Positions 1 to 8,854 of a stretch of 64,000 bases of DNA are shown here, piece by piece. The translations under genes were made by a program, and so were the position numbers. Numbering within the stretch: position 1 is the stretch's first letter; each line of letters opens with the position of its first letter. The stretch is from the NCBI GenBank assembly GCA_945871905.1, contig CAMBXL010000002.1:283796-347795 (forward strand), written 5' to 3'. This DNA comes from Chitinophaga pinensis. Lineage in GTDB: Bacteria > Bacteroidota > Bacteroidia > NS11-12g > UBA955. The notes beneath the pieces are model-generated. The model saw nothing but the letters and a program-made list of their open reading frames with translations. It was not told where the DNA came from and did no database searches.

Positions 1-411
1 CAAAATTCTATTAATTTCCTCAGGCATTGTCTTGTCATAGCTCCTTAAACCACTTTCAACATGGGCTATTTTTATATTCATTTTATTGGCTGTAAGAGCA
101 GCCGCAAAAGTACTGTTTACATCGCCTACCACTAACAATAAATCAGGCCGATAAGAAAGGCAGACAGGTTCCAAACCCAACATAATATTCGCCATTTGTG
201 TATTGGCAGTCCCTTGCCCTATTTGTAACAGATAATCAGGTTTTAAATCAAACTGCTTGAAAAATATTTGACTCATTTTTTCATCAAAATGCTGACCGGT
301 ATGCACAAACTTAATCTCAATATGAGGAAACAATTCAGCAGCTACTTTTTTAAATCTAGTCACCTTTATAAAATTTGGGCGAGTCCCCACTACTATTAAT
401 ATTTTTTTCAC
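1..411 (-). CDS. wecB: UDP-N-acetylglucosamine 2-epimerase, N-terminal part (runs off window)
   Basis: The frame runs off the left edge, so only the first 137 codons are present. It encodes the N-terminal Rossmann half of a non-hydrolysing UDP-GlcNAc 2-epimerase (GT-B fold), which makes UDP-ManNAc for surface polysaccharide. Seen in the translation: a GTRPNFIKV loop after the first strand, HTGQHFDEKMS, a GDVNST segment, and HVESGLRS followed by MPEEINR, a combination diagnostic of the family. The best start is GTG at 409-411; no in-frame ATG lies just upstream. It is divergent from adk. The family is firm; the missing C-terminal half hides any finer substrate signal. Confidence 0.85.
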   Translation of the reverse strand, partial: MKKILIVVGTRPNFIKVTRFKKVAAELFPHIEIKFVHTGQHFDEKMSQIFFKQFDLKPDYLLQIGQGTANTQMANIMLGLEPVCLSYRPDLLLVVGDVNSTFAAALTANKMNIKIAHVESGLRSYDKTMPEEINRIL

Positions 412-518
412 TTTGTAAAACCTATTTTCAGCAAAATTAATGGAATTGATGCTTTTATTACTAAAAAAACAAGAAAATGGTTGTAAATTTGTCTATTCAA
501 AAAACAATCAACAATTAC

Positions 519-1097
519 ATGTTAAATATAGTATTATTTGGACCTCCGGGAGCAGGAAAAGGAACACAATCAGCCAAATTGGTTGACACATTTCAATTAG
601 TTCATCTATCTACAGGGGATATTTTCAGATATAACATCAAAAATGAAACTGAATTAGGCAAACTTGCCAAAACTTATATTGACAAAGGTGAACTTGTTCC
701 AGATGAGGTTACTATAAGCATGTTGGAAAAAGAAGTTGAACAAATAAAAGAGGCTAAAGGCTTTATTTTCGACGGTTTTCCAAGAACTGTAAATCAAGCG
801 AATGCGCTTGACGCCTTTTTGAAAAACAGAAATGCCGAAATATCAATGATGTTAGCTTTAGATGTAGATGAAGACGAGCTTGTAAAAAGACTTTTGATTA
901 GAGGAAAAGACAGTGGTCGTGCAGATGATTCTGATGAATCTATAATCAGAAACCGTATTAAAGTATACAATGAACAAACAGCAATAGCTGCAGAATATTA
1001 CAATCAACAAGGAAAATACCATGGTATTAATGGCATAGGTTCTATTGATGAAATTTTCAATAGATTGAGCGCTATTATAGTTGAGTCAACTCGTTAA
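519..1097 (+). CDS. adk: Adenylate kinase
   Basis: Catalyses ATP + AMP = 2 ADP in the cytoplasm. The 192-residue protein has the P-loop GPPGAGKGT at residues 8-16, STGDIFR in the AMP-binding region, DGFPRT at 85-90 and the arginines of a short LID (RGKDSGRADDSDE, about 118-130). It lacks the long zinc-type LID, as usual for Bacteroidota. The frame is open from 477, but the extra 14 residues do not belong to the family and the P-loop strand begins at the ATG at 519, so I start there. obgE follows 17 nt downstream on the same strand and is probably co-transcribed. Confidence 0.95.
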   Translation: MLNIVLFGPPGAGKGTQSAKLVDTFQLVHLSTGDIFRYNIKNETELGKLAKTYIDKGELVPDEVTISMLEKEVEQIKEAKGFIFDGFPRTVNQANALDAFLKNRNAEISMMLALDVDEDELVKRLLIRGKDSGRADDSDESIIRNRIKVYNEQTAIAAEYYNQQGKYHGINGIGSIDEIFNRLSAIIVESTR

Positions 1098-1114
1098 TTC
1101 CTTTGGAATAATAT

Positions 1115-2113
1115 ATGCAAGAATCAAATTTTATTGACTATGTAAAGATTTATTTCCGAAGTGGAAAAGGAGGTAAAGGTAGCGCGCATTTTCACCGTGC
1201 AAAAGGACTTCCAAAAGGGGGACCAGATGGTGGTGATGGAGGAAAAGGAGCTGATATTAGACTAAGAGGTAATTCCCAATTATGGACTTTACTCCATTTA
1301 AAATACAGAAAACACGTTCATGGAGAAGATGGAGATCCAGGGGCTTCTGCTCTATGTACTGGAGCTTCAGGCAAAAATGAAGTTATTGAAGTTCCTCTTG
1401 GAACCGTTGCCAAAAATGCGGAAACAGGTGAAATTCTGTTTGAAATTACAAAAGATGGCGAAGAAAAAACTTTAATGCGCGGTGGAAAAGGCGGTTTAGG
1501 TAACAATCATTTCAAAACCTCCACAAAACAAGCTCCCACTTATGCCCAACCCGGTGAAGATTGCCAAGAAGGTTGGATTGTATTGGAACTTAAAGTGTTG
1601 GCAGACGTCGGTTTAGTTGGATTTCCAAATGCTGGTAAATCTACCTTGTTAGCCGCTATTTCAGCAGCAAAACCCGAAATTGCCAATTATCCGTTCACAA
1701 CTCTAGTTCCTAATTTGGGGATTGTTCAATACCGCGATTACCGTTCATTCATTATGGCAGATATTCCCGGTATTATTGAAGGCGCACACGAAGGGAAAGG
1801 ACTTGGACACCGCTTCCTTAAACATATAGAAAGAAATGCTGTACTCTTGTTCTTAATTCCTGCAGATAGCAAAGACATTAAAGCTGAATACAAAATTCTA
1901 CTGAATGAATTAAAGAAATTTAATCCAGAATTACTTAAAAAGGAAAGAGTGGTTGCAATCAGCAAATGTGATATGCTCGACGACGAACTAATTTCAATGA
2001 TGAAAAAGGATTTAAAATCAATTAAACCATTGTTTATCTCAGGGGTAAGCGGATTAAACTTACAACCTTTGAAAGATTTACTTTGGGATAAAATTGAAGC
2101 TTCTGTAGATTAA
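1115..2113 (+). CDS. obgE: GTPase Obg/CgtA, ribosome-associated
   Basis: Essential GTPase acting in 50S ribosome maturation and stress signalling. Residues 1-158 form the glycine-rich Obg fold. The G domain follows: G1 GFPNAGKST at 169-177, switch region YPFTTL near 192-197, G3 DIPG at 216-219, G4 SKCD at 283-286 (Ser in place of the usual Asn of NKxD) and G5 SGVSGL near 309-314. There is no C-terminal OCT domain, so at 332 residues it is the short form. It lies directly after adk. Its TAA stop overlaps the stop of the convergent gene by four bases (2110-2113, TTAA), leaving no room for a terminator. Confidence 0.96.
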   Translation: MQESNFIDYVKIYFRSGKGGKGSAHFHRAKGLPKGGPDGGDGGKGADIRLRGNSQLWTLLHLKYRKHVHGEDGDPGASALCTGASGKNEVIEVPLGTVAKNAETGEILFEITKDGEEKTLMRGGKGGLGNNHFKTSTKQAPTYAQPGEDCQEGWIVLELKVLADVGLVGFPNAGKSTLLAAISAAKPEIANYPFTTLVPNLGIVQYRDYRSFIMADIPGIIEGAHEGKGLGHRFLKHIERNAVLLFLIPADSKDIKAEYKILLNELKKFNPELLKKERVVAISKCDMLDDELISMMKKDLKSIKPLFISGVSGLNLQPLKDLLWDKIEASVD

Positions 2114-2784
2114 TTTTTGATTAATCTGTAGTTTGCCAATTGGTTTTTGTCTTTAATCGTGATGTTGTAAACGCCAGTTGGATATTGGCTAATGTCTATT
2201 GTTTCTCCAGAAACATAATCTCTTTGATCAACCAATTGGCCTTGAGCATTAAATAACATGAATTGACCTTTTGCTATTAATTCATTTTTGATTTGGATAG
2301 AATGATTACTTGGATTAGGATACAAATCCGTCACAGTCGTTTTAACCGCTTTTACATTTACAGCTCCCCAAACATCTATTGTCATTGTTACATTTATTCC
2401 CTCAAACGGTCTTGACGCTCTGAAAAAATTAACCGCCATTTTACCTGAACCTCTTTTATTTTTTGGGTAAAAATGGAACGCTAAATAACCTGAATCACCT
2501 GCACCCATTTCGAAAGAATTTGAATTAACTTCTACACCATGACATTGCATAATATCACAAACAGCACTTTCCCAAGCTACATCACCTAATTCATTGGTTA
2601 TTCTGTTCCAAGAAATGGTATCTTTTGAATTAGACAAGTTATACATCCATGTGCTAGCGAAAATATCAGACACAGTTGTAAAATCAGATTTATATAAAAC
2701 AGTATCTTTAAAAGATATTTGAGCAGACAGTTGATTAGCAACAATCAAAACAAAAGAAACAATGAAGGTGATTTTTTTAGACAT
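2110..2784 (-). CDS. Secreted protein with C-terminal type IX sorting domain
   Basis: A 224-residue protein with a Sec signal peptide (about residues 1-21, ending LSAQ). The C-terminal ~75 residues look like a type A T9SS sorting domain: [12 protein letters not shown], a hydrophobic strand with [10 protein letters not shown], then [10 protein letters not shown] and a final strand. The middle part (about 25-145) has an acidic/aromatic beta-rich character and no family I recognise. Expected location: exported through the type IX machinery to the cell surface or medium. It converges on obgE with a four-base stop overlap and is followed downstream by nadC, 30 nt away on the same strand but upstream in coordinates of neither terminator nor promoter that I can see. 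Confidence 0.8.
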   Translation of the reverse strand: MSKKITFIVSFVLIVANQLSAQISFKDTVLYKSDFTTVSDIFASTWMYNLSNSKDTISWNRITNELGDVAWESAVCDIMQCHGVEVNSNSFEMGAGDSGYLAFHFYPKNKRGSGKMAVNFFRASRPFEGINVTMTIDVWGAVNVKAVKTTVTDLYPNPSNHSIQIKNELIAKGQFMLFNAQGQLVDQRDYVSGETIDISQYPTGVYNITIKDKNQLANYRLIKN

Positions 2785-2814
2785 AATGCAAAGTTAACTA
2801 AAAAATAAAATGAA

Positions 2815-3675
2815 TTACAACTTTATTTTAAAACTAATGTCCATACTCTTAACAGAATGCGTTAACATTCCTAACGAAATAAACTGAACACCTGTTGCCG
2901 CATAGGCTTCAATATTGTCTATTGTTATTCCACCCGAGGATTCTGTTTCACATCTATTATTGACCAATTCAACGGCTTGTTTGGTTAGTTCAGGACTAAA
3001 ATTATCGAACATAATTCTTTGAATTGGTAGCATTGACATTGCCTCCTCTACCTCTTTTAAATTCCTAGTTTCAACCTCAATACCTAAGTTTAAATTATTT
3101 TGAACTAAATATGATTTTGCCTTTTCAATGGCCTTAATAATTCCCCCTGCCACATCAACATGATTGTCTTTTAGCATAATCATGTCGTACAACCCTTTTC
3201 TGTGATTATAGCCACCACCAAGGGTAACAGCCCACTTTTCCAATGTTCTCATATTGGGAGTCGTTTTTCTGGTGTCCAATATTTTAGTTTTGGAATCCTT
3301 TATCTTGCGTGCTATTTGATGGGTGATACTAGCAATACCACTCAGTCTTTGCATAATATTCAGAAGCAATCTTTCGCTCTTCAATAATGATTGGGCATTG
3401 CCATTTACCACAAATCCTATTTCTCCAATTTTAACTTCATCACCATCATTTTTATAAAAAATAATCTCACAATTTGGGTCGTTTAATTTCAAAATTGATT
3501 CTGCAATACAAAGCCCTGCCGCTATTCCATTGTCTTTAAAAATAAGTTGTGCAGACGCCTTTCTATCTTTCTCTATACTCGCCAATGAAGAATGATCACC
3601 CTCTCCAACATCCTCTTTTAATGCAAGATTTATCATCTCGATTACTTCATTTTCTTGACTAATATTTGTTTTCAT
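2815..3675 (-). CDS. nadC: Quinolinate phosphoribosyltransferase (carboxylating)
   Basis: Converts quinolinate and PRPP to nicotinate mononucleotide, CO2 and PPi in de novo NAD synthesis. At 286 residues it is full length. Diagnostic segments are GEGDHSSLASI near the N-terminus, ERLLLNIMQRLSGIA, RKTTPNMRTLEKWAV and GGGYNHRKGLYDMIMLKDNH (the PRPP/quinolinate-binding core), then EVETRN and the barrel-closing FISLGMLTHS. A bidirectional hairpin terminator lies just upstream (3727-3753), so nadC is probably transcribed separately from the secreted-protein gene before it, although DUF4783 genes are often near nadC in this phylum. Confidence 0.96.
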   Translation of the reverse strand: MKTNISQENEVIEMINLALKEDVGEGDHSSLASIEKDRKASAQLIFKDNGIAAGLCIAESILKLNDPNCEIIFYKNDGDEVKIGEIGFVVNGNAQSLLKSERLLLNIMQRLSGIASITHQIARKIKDSKTKILDTRKTTPNMRTLEKWAVTLGGGYNHRKGLYDMIMLKDNHVDVAGGIIKAIEKAKSYLVQNNLNLGIEVETRNLKEVEEAMSMLPIQRIMFDNFSPELTKQAVELVNNRCETESSGGITIDNIEAYAATGVQFISLGMLTHSVKSMDISFKIKL

Positions 3676-3726
3676 TGTATTTTCTAATTACAGGTCGCAA
3701 ATTACATGTTCCCTTTAAAACAAAAA

Positions 3727-3753
3727 AATAGTCCGAAGTTATTTCGGACTATT
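3727..3753 (-). terminator. Bidirectional hairpin terminator
   Basis: Perfect 11-bp stem AATAGTCCGAA / TTCGGACTATT with a 5-nt loop. On the minus strand it is followed by a T tract, and the plus strand also has a T run, so it can act both ways. It closes the transcript of the secreted protein ending at 3782. Confidence 0.85.
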
Positions 3754-3781
3754 TTTTAAAACTTTATGTTTCGCTAAATGA

Positions 3782-4870
3782 TTAGATTTTGCTTACTTTA
3801 AATTGATGTAATTGACCGTTATCAAGTAAAGTCACATTATAAACACCTGAAGTGATATTTTCTAATGAAATAATGCCATTATTTAACGCTTGAGTAAAAA
3901 CTAATTTACCATTCATATCGTATACATGAGCTACTGCACTTGTATTTGATAATCCATTAATTTGAATGGTGCTAGAAGCTGGATTTGGGTAAAATGAGAT
4001 TTGATTTGTGTTTTGTGAACTTACAGAAGTAGCTTGTAATTCCCCTTGCATGTGTGAAATATAACTTGTTTTGGAATCCCCCTTATTGAAATTATAAGTT
4101 GCCAATGGGAATCCGTATTCACTCTTATTTGACCACCATGAGTGTTCGTAAGATGAATCTATGGTATTATCTAACTCCAAATCACTAATTTGTCGAGCCG
4201 TCAAATTATTCCATCGTCCAATAACAAATGCTGCATATGAAGGAGATGAAATTTCTTCTTTCTCAACCATAACGGCATCAACCATTACATTGTTTGATAA
4301 CTTTACCTTTCCCCAGCCTAAACCTGTAAACTTATTAACCGTTTTAGAACTTACTCTAATTGAATCTATTCTTGGCGCTGGACCTTGACCATCTGGATCA
4401 AAACCTAATTCGTAAGTAAACTCAACTTGAGAGACTGAATCTTTTAAAACCGTATTATAGGTCATTGGAAATTTCATTATTGAAGAACGAAAAGGGAAAA
4501 CTTCATAACTGCCCATTCCATCGTCATCAGCAGAACCTACTGTTTCCAAACCAGATGTTGATTTATTTAATAAAATGTACGATCCTGGTTCATTTGCAAA
4601 TGTAACAACAACATTAGCACTGATAGGTAAATTTTTTAATGCTGGAACCCAATCCCTGTTAAAAAAAAAGATAGTATCCTCTTCTTCTTTTGTTAGAGAA
4701 CTAAAATCCCAAGTTTTGTTTGCTCCACCGATTTGAATTGCTATTTCTCCTGTATGATTATATTGAACGGATTTTTTACCCGTTGTAACAACCGTATAAT
4801 CAAAAACGGTGATTTGTGCACTCAACTGAGAAGCACATAAAAGGCTCAATAAAAATGTAATTTTTTTCAT
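3782..4870 (-). CDS. Secreted protein with C-terminal type IX sorting domain
   Basis: The frame is open from 4942, but the first 24 residues have no signal-peptide character and overlap the previous gene. The ATG at 4870 opens a clean Sec signal peptide (MKKITFLLSLLCASQLSAQ), giving 362 residues. The C-terminal ~80 residues are a type A T9SS sorting domain: ISFYPNPASSTIQI, a strand with VYDMNGKLVF and SGVYNVTLLDNGQ. The body (about 25-275) is beta-rich with no family I can name. It is the second of three T9SS substrates in the window and lies between a DUF4783 gene and nadC, followed by a strong terminator. Confidence 0.82.
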   Translation of the reverse strand: MKKITFLLSLLCASQLSAQITVFDYTVVTTGKKSVQYNHTGEIAIQIGGANKTWDFSSLTKEEEDTIFFFNRDWVPALKNLPISANVVVTFANEPGSYILLNKSTSGLETVGSADDDGMGSYEVFPFRSSIMKFPMTYNTVLKDSVSQVEFTYELGFDPDGQGPAPRIDSIRVSSKTVNKFTGLGWGKVKLSNNVMVDAVMVEKEEISSPSYAAFVIGRWNNLTARQISDLELDNTIDSSYEHSWWSNKSEYGFPLATYNFNKGDSKTSYISHMQGELQATSVSSQNTNQISFYPNPASSTIQINGLSNTSAVAHVYDMNGKLVFTQALNNGIISLENITSGVYNVTLLDNGQLHQFKVSKI

Positions 4871-4922
4871 TTTGTTGTATATATTTTTTAAAATTTGTTT
4901 TGTGTTTGTTATGATTACTCGA

Positions 4923-5297
4923 TTAGGTAATTTTAAATTCATTAATCACAAAGCCAAGTCCTGCTTTGTATTCCCCTTTGATTGTAACTCTAAACTGACC
5001 ATTTTTGGTTGTCAAATTTAACACAATCATTGAATTGGTAGAACCTGAGGTTTCGTGGAGTACTACTGCATTAGTTGGCACATTTGATTTGAAAAAATTC
5101 TCAAGTATAATAATTGCTTGATTTTTTGAACTTAATCCACTTGCTTGAGGTGTTGTTAATTCAATGCTACCATTGAACATCATAGATAACTCACTCACAT
5201 TTGCATTTTTTAGAATAATTGCAATTTTATCACCTTCCTTAGCTTGAACAGAAAAAGAAGCCAAAACAAAAGACATAAAAAGTATCAGTTTACTCAT
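4923..5297 (-). CDS. DUF4783 family exported protein
   Basis: A small 124-residue protein with a Sec signal peptide (cleavage near VQA-KE at about residue 19). The mature part matches my memory of DUF4783, a Bacteroidota family with an NTF2-like (SnoaL-type) alpha+beta layout: an N-terminal helix region with KNANVSELSMMF, the ELTTPQASGLSSKNQAIIIL segment and the strand pair TTKNGQFRV. Function unknown; genes of this family commonly sit just upstream of nadC in this phylum, as here with one secreted-protein gene in between. The family call is from recognition only. Confidence 0.72.
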   Translation of the reverse strand: MSKLILFMSFVLASFSVQAKEGDKIAIILKNANVSELSMMFNGSIELTTPQASGLSSKNQAIIILENFFKSNVPTNAVVLHETSGSTNSMIVLNLTTKNGQFRVTIKGEYKAGLGFVINEFKIT

Positions 5298-5341
5298 AAT
5301 TAATATTTACTATTCAGAAAGTGTGCCAAATTCTACTGCAA

Positions 5342-7363
5342 TTATAATCTTTTTTTTAATTCTTCTATCTGATCTCTGTATTTTGCCGCCTCCAAAAAGT
5401 CCATATCCTTTGCCGCACGCATCATTGATTTCTCTGTTTCTTTTATGGCTTTTTGAATACTGTCCTTACTCATGTAGTCAAAAACTGGGTCGGCCGCTAT
5501 TGAAAGCGATTCTTTTGTTTGGTCTGCATAATTAGAGAATTCACCTTTCTTAGCATCTGCCACACTTGTTTGATCCATTATTTGTTCTATCGATTTAACA
5601 ACGGTAGTAGGTGTAATTCCATGTTCCAAGTTATATTGAATTTGTCTTTCCCTTCTTTTTTCTGTTACTTCAATGGTTTTTCTCATGCTTTCTGTCATTC
5701 TATCAGCATACATAATTACCTTTCCACGTTGGTTTCTGGCGGCCCTTCCTATGGTTTGAATCATACTCGTTTCACTTCTCAAAAAACCCTCTTTATCAGC
5801 ATCAAGTATGGCTACAAAACTCACTTCGGGCAAGTCCAATCCTTCTCTTAATAAATTAATCCCTATCAACACATCTATTTTCCCTAATCTCAAATCCCTC
5901 AATATTTCGACCCTATCCAAAGTCTTAATTTCACTGTGAATGTATTGGCATTTTATTCCCAAATTACTCAGGTATTTCGCCAATTCTTCACTCATTCTTT
6001 TCGTTAATGTTGTTACCAAAACACGGTCTCCCATTTTTACCCTTTCATCTATCTCGTCTAACAAATCGTCTACTTGATTGATACATGGCCTAACCTCAAT
6101 AACAGGATCTAACAATCCTGTAGGTCTTATCACTTGTTCCACTACAACACCCTCAGATTCTCGTACTTCATAGTCCGCAGGGGTCGCGCTTACATATATG
6201 ACTTGATTTGTTAATTGGTTGAACTCTTCGAACTTTAATGGTCGGTTATCTAAAGCAGAAGGCAACCTAAACCCATACTCAACTAAGTTCATTTTTCTTG
6301 ACCTATCACCACCATACATCGCTCTTATCTGTGGCATGCTAACGTGACTTTCATCCACCACCAAAAGAAAATCATCAGGAAAATAATCTAACAAGCAAAA
6401 GGGTCTATCTCCAGCCTGACGCCTGTCCATGTATCGACTGTAGTTTTCTATTCCACTACAATAGCCCAATTCTCGCATCATTTCCAAATCAAAATTCACT
6501 CTTTCCTCCAGCCTTTTGGCTTCTTGATGTTTGCCATTCTCTTTAAAATAATGAATTTGTTCCACTAAATCATCTTGAATTTCATATATGGCTTGGTTTA
6601 ATCTTTCCTTCGGTGAAACATAAATATTAGCAGGGTATATTGCAATGTGGTCGTGCTCTTGAATTGTAAGTCCTGTTTCTGGTTCAAAAGATTGGATTTC
6701 TTCAATATCGTTCCCAAAAAAACTAATGCGATAAGCAAAATCATTGTACGCCAAAAACACATCAATGGTATCCCCTTTGACTCTAAAATTTCCTCTGTTA
6801 AAGTCTGCCGTTGTTCGACTGTACAAACTATCTACTAAGCGGTGTAAAAGGGCATTTCGGCTCATTTTCTCTCCCTTACTCAATCGAATAATACTCTCTT
6901 CGTAATCGTTAGGATTACCCGCACCATAAATACAACTTACCGAAGCTACCACCACAATATCTCTTCTACCACTTAATAAAGTTGAAATAGTTTTTAACCT
7001 CATTTTCTCAATTTCTTGATTGATAGCTAAATCTTTTTCTATGTAGGTATTAGTCGTAGGAATGAAAGCTTCTGGTTGGTAATAATCGTAATAACTTACA
7101 AAATATTCAACATCATTGTTTGGAAAAAACTGCCTGAATTCACCATATAATTGCGCCACTAATGTTTTATTGTGACTTAAAATGAGGGTTGGTTTCTGTA
7201 CTTTTTCAATAACATTGGCAATTGTAAAGGTTTTACCACTCCCTGTAACTCCCAAAAGTGTTTGGGATTTTACACCCGACTCCAACCCTTGCACTAATTG
7301 TAAAATTGCTGTAGGTTGGTCGCCATTAGGCTCAAAAGGGGCTATTAATTGAAATCTTGACAA
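5342..7363 (-). CDS. uvrB: Excinuclease ABC subunit B
   Basis: Damage-verifying helicase-like subunit of UvrABC nucleotide excision repair. Walker A GVTGSGKT at 38-45; the UvrB beta-hairpin signature (YYDYYQPEAFIP, about 90-102); Walker B DESH; SATPADYE; LREGLDLPEVSFVAILDADK and QTIGRAARN of the second helicase domain; and a C-terminal UVR motif (about 640-673) that binds UvrC. The 673-residue length is normal. The reading frame opens with TTG at 7361-7363; no in-frame ATG gives a better N-terminus. A TATCTTTG -7 box lies only 7 nt before that TTG. It is divergent from ung, so two base-excision/nucleotide-excision repair genes share one promoter region. Confidence 0.96.
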   Translation of the reverse strand: MSRFQLIAPFEPNGDQPTAILQLVQGLESGVKSQTLLGVTGSGKTFTIANVIEKVQKPTLILSHNKTLVAQLYGEFRQFFPNNDVEYFVSYYDYYQPEAFIPTTNTYIEKDLAINQEIEKMRLKTISTLLSGRRDIVVVASVSCIYGAGNPNDYEESIIRLSKGEKMSRNALLHRLVDSLYSRTTADFNRGNFRVKGDTIDVFLAYNDFAYRISFFGNDIEEIQSFEPETGLTIQEHDHIAIYPANIYVSPKERLNQAIYEIQDDLVEQIHYFKENGKHQEAKRLEERVNFDLEMMRELGYCSGIENYSRYMDRRQAGDRPFCLLDYFPDDFLLVVDESHVSMPQIRAMYGGDRSRKMNLVEYGFRLPSALDNRPLKFEEFNQLTNQVIYVSATPADYEVRESEGVVVEQVIRPTGLLDPVIEVRPCINQVDDLLDEIDERVKMGDRVLVTTLTKRMSEELAKYLSNLGIKCQYIHSEIKTLDRVEILRDLRLGKIDVLIGINLLREGLDLPEVSFVAILDADKEGFLRSETSMIQTIGRAARNQRGKVIMYADRMTESMRKTIEVTEKRRERQIQYNLEHGITPTTVVKSIEQIMDQTSVADAKKGEFSNYADQTKESLSIAADPVFDYMSKDSIQKAIKETEKSMMRAAKDMDFLEAAKYRDQIEELKKRL

Positions 7364-7370
7364 AGTTTCG

Positions 7371-7378
7371 CAAAGATA
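7371..7378 (-). promoter_or_regulatory. -7 box TATCTTTG for uvrB
   Basis: Exact match to the Bacteroidota -7 consensus TAnnTTTG, reading on the minus strand, 7 nt upstream of the uvrB TTG start. No TTG at the expected -33 position. The expected transcription start would fall at or within a few bases of the start codon. Confidence 0.55.
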
Positions 7379-7429
7379 GTGTTGAATTGACTTATTTAAG
7401 AAATCTATCTGTAATTAAAAGGTAAATAT

Positions 7430-7437
7430 TATCTTTG
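7430..7437 (+). promoter_or_regulatory. -7 box TATCTTTG for ung
   Basis: Exact TAnnTTTG match, 5 nt before the ung ATG (7443). The same octamer serves uvrB on the other strand of this divergent region. No clear -33 TTG. The spacing suggests a leaderless or nearly leaderless message. Confidence 0.55.
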
Positions 7438-7442
7438 TAATA

Positions 7443-8111
7443 ATGAAAACCGACAGTAATTGGGATGAAATTTTAAAAGATATTTTTGAAATGCCCTTTT
7501 ATAAAGAGTTAGAAGTTTTCTTAAATACAGAAATCGCAAATAAGCAAAGTATTTACCCACCATCTAATCAAATTTTCTCTGCATTTATAGCCACCTCATT
7601 AGAATCTGTTAAAGTCGTAATATTAGGTCAAGACCCATACCACGGCGAGGGACAAGCGCATGGTTTAGCTTTTAGTGTTAACAAAAACCACAAAATTCCA
7701 CCTTCATTAAAAAACATATACAAGGAACTAGGAACGGACCTTGGCATTGAATCACCAACACATGGCAATTTAGAAACTTGGGCACACAATGGTGTACTGC
7801 TTTTAAATGCCACTTTGAGCGTAAGAGCGAATGAAGCCGGAAGCCATCAAAGGAAAGGGTGGGAAGAATTTACCGATTATGTTATCAAAAAAATTTCTGA
7901 CTTGCAAAAAAACTGTGTCTTTATTTTATGGGGAAATTATGCCAAAAGCAAAAGTGTGTTAATTGATAGACACAAGCATTTAGTTCTAGAAGCGGCACAC
8001 CCTTCGCCACTTTCGGCCCATCACGGTTTCTTTGGATGTAAGCACTTTTCTAAGTGTAATTCTTATCTTGTTGATAAAGGATTGCCCCCAATCGATTGGC
8101 AAATCAATTGA
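7443..8111 (+). CDS. ung: Uracil-DNA glycosylase (family 1)
   Basis: Removes uracil from DNA to begin base excision repair. The water-activating motif GQDPYHGEG is at 62-70, with catalytic Asp64; LLLNATLSVRANEAGSH follows near 119-135; and the DNA-intercalating loop HPSPLSAHHGFFG begins at His186. At 222 residues it is full length. Divergent from uvrB. The stop is followed by the ftsE promoter, whose -33 TTG (8096-8098) lies inside the last codons of ung. Confidence 0.97.
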   Translation: MKTDSNWDEILKDIFEMPFYKELEVFLNTEIANKQSIYPPSNQIFSAFIATSLESVKVVILGQDPYHGEGQAHGLAFSVNKNHKIPPSLKNIYKELGTDLGIESPTHGNLETWAHNGVLLLNATLSVRANEAGSHQRKGWEEFTDYVIKKISDLQKNCVFILWGNYAKSKSVLIDRHKHLVLEAAHPSPLSAHHGFFGCKHFSKCNSYLVDKGLPPIDWQIN

Positions 8112-8125
8112 AAACATTAGTTTTG
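8096..8125 (+). promoter_or_regulatory. Promoter TTG-N19-TAGTTTTG for ftsE
   Basis: A -33 TTG at 8096-8098 and a -7 box TAGTTTTG at 8118-8125, spaced 19 bp, fit the Bacteroidota consensus TTG-N17-23-TAnnTTTG. The ftsE ATG is at 8159, leaving a normal short leader. Confidence 0.6.
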
Positions 8126-8158
8126 TAATTCATCAAGACCATTACACCTTCCAAAATT

Positions 8159-8854
8159 ATGTCATACGAAACCGTTATATCTTTAGAACATGCTGATATT
8201 TTTCAGGAAAAAAATCTTGTTTTACATCAGGTTGATTTTAAGCTAAACAAAGGTGAATTTGCTTATATTATTGGAAAAACAGGAAGTGGCAAAAGCTCTT
8301 TGTTAAAAACACTTTACGGTGAATTAAAACTAGAATTAGGAAAAGGTGAAATTGCTGGTTTTGACTTAATCAAACTTAAAAGAAGACAAATTCCTAAATT
8401 GAGAAGACGATTAGGTATCATCTTTCAAGATTTTCAACTTTTAACAGACCGTAATGCCAAAGACAATTTACTTTTTGTGTTAAAAGCAACGGGATGGACC
8501 AATAAAATGGAAATGTTTAAGCGTGTGGGTGAAGTGCTTAAAATTGTGGGATTAGAAACCAAAGATTATAAAATGCCTCATCAGCTTAGCGGTGGGGAAC
8601 AACAACGTTTGGTTATTGCCCGAGCTCTTTTAAACAAACCTGAAATTATATTGGCCGATGAGCCTACAGGAAATTTAGACCCTGAAATTTCTAACGATAT
8701 TGTTTCTTTACTTCAACTCATTGCCAAAGAGGAAGGCACTGCTGTTCTTATGGCAACCCACGAAATGCGTCTCTTGGAAGAATTTCCTGCTAGAGTTATT
8801 AAAGTGGAGCAAAATAAAGTGTACGACGATCCTAAATATACAAATATAGCTTAA
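8159..8854 (+). CDS. ftsE: Cell-division ABC transporter ATPase FtsE
   Basis: ATPase partner of FtsX; the complex drives septal peptidoglycan hydrolases through EnvC-type proteins. The 231-residue ABC domain has Walker A GKTGSGKSS at 39-47, a Q-loop at IIFQDFQLL, the signature LSGGEQQR at 143-150, Walker B ILADEPTGNLD at 164-174 and the H-loop ATHEMRLLE. The FtsE call over LolD rests on the IIFQDFQLLTDR segment and the N-terminal style. ftsX is not adjacent but 13.8 kb away (22691), as is common in Bacteroidota. The stop overlaps the convergent glycosyltransferase stop (8851-8854, TTAA). Confidence 0.85.
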   Translation: MSYETVISLEHADIFQEKNLVLHQVDFKLNKGEFAYIIGKTGSGKSSLLKTLYGELKLELGKGEIAGFDLIKLKRRQIPKLRRRLGIIFQDFQLLTDRNAKDNLLFVLKATGWTNKMEMFKRVGEVLKIVGLETKDYKMPHQLSGGEQQRLVIARALLNKPEIILADEPTGNLDPEISNDIVSLLQLIAKEEGTAVLMATHEMRLLEEFPARVIKVEQNKVYDDPKYTNIA